From Candidatus Helarchaeota archaeon (GTDB lineage: Archaea > Asgardarchaeota > Lokiarchaeia > Helarchaeales > RDOG01): DNA of 64,000 nt. Each line of letters starts with the position of its first letter. Positions within the stretch are counted from its first letter, which is position 1. Made by a program: the position numbers and the translations under genes. A model generated the notes under the pieces. That model was not told the origin of the DNA. It saw only the letters and a list, made by a program, of their open reading frames with translations, and searched no databases. Positions 60,738 to 64,000 of this stretch are shown in pieces. Where the stretch lies: contig JAHPZH010000004.1 in assembly GCA_019058315.1 (NCBI GenBank), positions 124,001-188,000 of the forward strand, in the 5' to 3' direction.

Positions 60738-63410
60738 ATGGAATCCGAAAATGATAATTTTCAATATGGGAATGGACATTTTGGAAAATGGTTTATAGAT
60801 TCATTTGAACTTCCTGCTTATGAATATTCTTGTATGCAATCCATCGATTATGCTGCTAAAACCAATACATCAGGAAAAGATTCAATTGATCATTGGCATC
60901 AAGTTGGAAATGATAGAATTACACTTACTGCACATAATGGGGGTTATATGCAGTATTTAAAATCTGATAGAGGATTACAATGGTTATCTTATCATGATTT
61001 ACAAAAAGATTGTCTTGGAGGAGGTATATGTATAATAGAGAAAGACGATAAGTATTATTCTGATTTATATAATTCTAACATTAAACCCCCTGAGACATAT
61101 CAAAGGATCTTTGGTTCTGGTTATTTTCAAAAGATTCGAAAATTTGATGATTTTGAGATTAATCATTTAATTTATCCTCCATTTGGAGATGATCCGGTTG
61201 TTTTATCTGAGATTTTTATAACTAATCATTCCAAAAAATCCTTAAAACTTAATATTTATGAATTTTGGGGAATTAAAATTCGAAATTTAATTGCATCTCT
61301 ATTTTCCATGCTTTATATGCCAAAAGATCGTGTAAAATTTGGAGTTTCTAAACTTGTCTCCTTTGTATTGAGAATAATTAAGAATCTTTTACTATTCTTC
61401 CATTTAAGCTCTGAACAGACAAGGGATAAATTTAGTAGCCAATTCACATTTAAGTCTCATTATATAAGCTCGGAAAAATGCCTTATTTTAACCCCAAAAT
61501 ATAAATCCAAAATTCCAATCAGAAAGGACAAGAGATCTGATAAAGATTATTATCCTAACCCAATTTTTCTAAAATCCTTTCAAAATGGATTAAAAACTAA
61601 ATATTTTAATGATTTTCAGATTCAAAGAGCAAATAAATCTCAAATCAAAATAAGAAAAGAATATATTGAAACAACTGATTTTTCTCCTTGTTTAATGATA
61701 GGACATGAGCTAATACTAGAACCAAATGAATCAAAAAGTTTGAAATTTATTTTTGGAACTGTAGAACGTGAGAAAATCCCCGAACTAATAAAAAAATATG
61801 AAAATTTATTAAAAAATGATTTTAAAGATAAGAATTTCAAATTATGGAAACAATTTTTGATGAATTTTAAGATTAATTCTAAAATATGGTTAAACAGAGA
61901 AACAATGTGGCATTCTTATTATTTAAGAAGTGCTAGCTTATTTGATAATTATTATAATAATCATTATTTACCACAAGGTAACGCTTATTCATTTTTACAT
62001 GGGGTAAATGGTGCAGTACGGGATTATGTTTTGTTTTTATTGTCGATGATCTACTTAAATCCCAACCTAGCAAGAGAAATGCTTGAATTCATATTAAGAA
62101 CAATGTCTCCTGATGGGAAACTCCCATATGCTACATATGGAATCGGAAGACATATGGGTGCATTTGTTCATGAAACATCCTCTGATCTACATCTTTTTTT
62201 ACTATGGGGTATTGTAGAATATCTCTATGCTACTCGAGATTTTACATTTTTAAAAAAAATAATCCCCTTTTATCCCCTTAAATCAAAAAAAAGTTCTAAT
62301 GTACTTGAAAGAATTAGAATTAGTGTAAAATTTATATTTAAAAAAGTAGGCATTGGTGAACATGGTCTTATTAAGGTAGGATCTGGTGATTGGTCTGATG
62401 GTATCTCATTATTTGCAAAAAATAGAAAAAAATTTCTAAAATACGGTGAATCTTCTTTCAACTCTGCATTTGCTCTTTATCTTATTCCCCACTTAACCGA
62501 TTTATTAGAGGATCAAAGCCCTAAAATTACAAAATTCTTAAAAAAAATATATAATAATTTAAAAAAGGCAATATTAAATACATGGAATGGAAGATGGTTT
62601 TTCCGTGGTTATGATGGAATGGGGAATCCAATTGGTGATAAAAATCTTTTTTTAGAACACCATGTTTGGCTACTTTTAACAGATATCTTATCAAAAAATC
62701 AGAAAGAAATTTTAATAAATAATATAAATAAATTACTCGATTCAAAGTCAAAAACTGGTCAGTATATTCTTTATCCACCAGCAAATGTTATGTTAAATGT
62801 TTTACCTCGAGGTTGGGATGTAAACGGAGGAATTTGGCCTGCTATGAATTTCTTATTAACATGGGCTTATTCTCGATACGATTCAGATAAGGGTTTTCAA
62901 TCTCTACTAAAAAATTCTATGGCTAAAAGAGCGGAAGTATATCCCAATATATGGTATGGAATCTGGAGTGGCTCAGATTCCTATAATGCAGAATATGCAT
63001 TAAATCCTGGTCAAACATTTATTCATCCAGCCACTCCCCAAACCGATTTTCCCATAATGAATTTGAATCTACATGCTAATTTTCTTAATTCTATTATTAA
63101 ACTGGTAGGTTTTAATCCGACTTTTAAACAAATTATTATTGATCCAAAACTTTCTTTGGATTCATTTCATTTAAAAACTCAAATTTTTGAGTTAACTTGT
63201 AATAATAATGAGATTTCAGGATTTTATAACCCTCTAAATGAGGATGAATGTATATTAAAAATTCGAAAACCATCTAATTGGAATGGAAATATTACAGTTT
63301 TGATAAATCAGCGAGCAACAGAAAATTTTAAGTTTGAGGGCGATTGGATTTTAATAAAAGATAAAATTCCCTATACAGGTATTAAATTCTCTTTAAAATT
63401 AAACATATAG
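60738..63410 (+). CDS. GH94-like glycoside phosphorylase/hydrolase
   Basis: 890 residues from ATG 60738. The N-terminal beta-sandwich (about 1-310, FGKWFIDSFELPAYEYS, GLQWLSYHD) is typical of GH94-type enzymes. An (alpha/alpha)6 barrel (about 380-800) contains YLPQGNAYSFLHGVNGAVRD, KVGSGDWSDGISLF (the GDWxDG motif with the general-acid Asp, about 550) and PRGWDVNGGIWPAMNFLL. A beta C-terminal domain follows. Known relatives phosphorolyse beta-linked disaccharides such as cellobiose or extend cyclic glucans. There is no signal peptide, so an intracellular phosphorylase is more likely. Exact substrate unknown. No strong ribosome-binding site. Divergent from the replication cluster. Confidence 0.82.
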   Translation: MESENDNFQYGNGHFGKWFIDSFELPAYEYSCMQSIDYAAKTNTSGKDSIDHWHQVGNDRITLTAHNGGYMQYLKSDRGLQWLSYHDLQKDCLGGGICIIEKDDKYYSDLYNSNIKPPETYQRIFGSGYFQKIRKFDDFEINHLIYPPFGDDPVVLSEIFITNHSKKSLKLNIYEFWGIKIRNLIASLFSMLYMPKDRVKFGVSKLVSFVLRIIKNLLLFFHLSSEQTRDKFSSQFTFKSHYISSEKCLILTPKYKSKIPIRKDKRSDKDYYPNPIFLKSFQNGLKTKYFNDFQIQRANKSQIKIRKEYIETTDFSPCLMIGHELILEPNESKSLKFIFGTVEREKIPELIKKYENLLKNDFKDKNFKLWKQFLMNFKINSKIWLNRETMWHSYYLRSASLFDNYYNNHYLPQGNAYSFLHGVNGAVRDYVLFLLSMIYLNPNLAREMLEFILRTMSPDGKLPYATYGIGRHMGAFVHETSSDLHLFLLWGIVEYLYATRDFTFLKKIIPFYPLKSKKSSNVLERIRISVKFIFKKVGIGEHGLIKVGSGDWSDGISLFAKNRKKFLKYGESSFNSAFALYLIPHLTDLLEDQSPKITKFLKKIYNNLKKAILNTWNGRWFFRGYDGMGNPIGDKNLFLEHHVWLLLTDILSKNQKEILINNINKLLDSKSKTGQYILYPPANVMLNVLPRGWDVNGGIWPAMNFLLTWAYSRYDSDKGFQSLLKNSMAKRAEVYPNIWYGIWSGSDSYNAEYALNPGQTFIHPATPQTDFPIMNLNLHANFLNSIIKLVGFNPTFKQIIIDPKLSLDSFHLKTQIFELTCNNNEISGFYNPLNEDECILKIRKPSNWNGNITVLINQRATENFKFEGDWILIKDKIPYTGIKFSLKLNI

Positions 63411-63439
63411 AAAAATAACTGTGCGAAAAACTTTTGGAA

Positions 63440-64000
63440 TTATAAATTTTCGGCAATACTCTTTCGATATTCAGGATACATTTCATTTAAGGATTTAATC
63501 ATCCTCTTTACATCATTAAAAGCATCAATCCGTTTTTTAAATTCATCTTTTTCAATAGCAAGACTAGCAAATTGTGCTTCTAATCTAATTTTACTACCAT
63601 CAATCTTCTCGATAAAGGTAATTGGATTCAATAAATATTTAGGATCTTCTAAAAATAATGTTGGAAGATCTTTTTGAGCAATAGTCATCTTTCTTGAAAG
63701 AGTAGATACTTGTCTATTAAATAATTTTAAGTCTTCTAATTCTTCAGTAATTTTTTCTAATGAATTAATAAATTTTCGAACAACATTGGCTATAGGATGG
63801 TTTTCATCTTTTATACCTGGAATTATTGGAACAAGATTTGCCCCTGAAATGGATTTTTTTGTGATTTTTGCTAATTCATTCAAAAGTTCATCTTTTTCTT
63901 TTTCCAATTCTTTTATAGTATTTAAAAAGAGCTCAAGTGAAGCGTTATATAGAGGTAATTCGCTTACTGTTGGCTCATGTGCCCAACCTTTATCTCTATA
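63440..64000 (-). CDS. C-terminal part of a coiled-coil protein, cut by the window
   Basis: The minus-strand frame is open from the stop at 63440 through the right edge, so the visible 186 residues are the C-terminal part of a longer protein; a TTG at 63907 is probably not the true start. At the edge the sequence reads YRDKGWAHEPTVSELPLY, then Leu/Lys/Glu-rich helices (about three coiled stretches) to the end EYRKSIAENL. There is no cysteine, membrane helix or catalytic motif. I do not recognise the family. Confidence 0.7.
   Translation of the reverse strand, partial: YRDKGWAHEPTVSELPLYNASLELFLNTIKELEKEKDELLNELAKITKKSISGANLVPIIPGIKDENHPIANVVRKFINSLEKITEELEDLKLFNRQVSTLSRKMTIAQKDLPTLFLEDPKYLLNPITFIEKIDGSKIRLEAQFASLAIEKDEFKKRIDAFNDVKRMIKSLNEMYPEYRKSIAENL

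Noticed and set aside
1..64000. Search for tRNA, rRNA, CRISPR arrays, insertion sequences and integrase/attachment sites.
   Set aside because: No GC-rich cloverleaf-like segment, regularly spaced direct repeats, transposase or integrase motifs were seen by eye. A covariance-model scan would be needed to exclude small RNAs.

Overview
The window comes from an AT-rich archaeal chromosome, most probably an Asgard archaeon of the Lokiarchaeia type. The evidence is a standard archaeal information-processing set (two TFBs, RPA, primase PriS/PriL, PCNA, GINS, HerA-NurA, RadB, AglB, aIF2 alpha, eL42, eS27) together with eukaryote-flavoured proteins: a full-length RPB5-type RNA polymerase subunit, a PPP-family protein phosphatase, a Roadblock-like protein, a candidate OST3/OST6-like membrane protein and a site-1-protease-like subtilase. 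Shine-Dalgarno motifs of the GGAGG/GGTGAT type precede many genes, and TTG and GTG starts are common. I saw no rRNA, tRNA, CRISPR array or insertion sequence.

Layout. 1-10.5 kb: MscS and CorA channels, a membrane protein, a coiled-coil protein, a glycosyltransferase, a 1-kb AT-rich gap, TFB, an SLC13/ArsB-type transporter coupled to a Roadblock/coiled-coil protein, and a PhoU-like DUF47 protein. 10.6-17.8 kb: purine salvage (MtnP and Apt), RPA, ThiC, an Sm protein, RIO2 and a small ArsR operon. 17.8-28.8 kb: HerA-NurA, CTP synthase, an ABC-2 exporter, RPB5, a second TFB, and a roughly 700-bp non-coding stretch with several palindromes.

28.9-38.5 kb is the most unusual region. It holds a PPP phosphatase, a winged-helix/zinc-ribbon protein coupled to an ABC ATPase with two C-terminal zinc ribbons, a 1278-residue membrane-anchored subtilase resembling site-1 protease but lacking the nucleophilic serine, an ABC-2 permease in operon with it, and a divergent ABC ATPase carrying about five winged-helix units at its N-terminus. 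I read this as one candidate membrane system in which winged-helix and zinc-ribbon domains on the cytoplasmic side are wired to ABC motors, with a large pseudoprotease-like ectodomain outside.

38.5-54.6 kb: Cys-rich small protein, unknown 366-residue protein, RadB, methyltransferase, V4R protein, OST3/6-like candidate, galactokinase, topoisomerase IA, MptE-like enzyme, NAD-kinase-like protein and a very long AglB/STT3 with about eight C-terminal beta repeats. 54.7-60.6 kb is a continuous minus-strand replication/translation cluster (OB protein, PCNA, PriL, PriS, Gins51, eL42, eS27, aIF2 alpha). The window ends with a GH94-like enzyme and a coiled-coil gene cut by the right edge.
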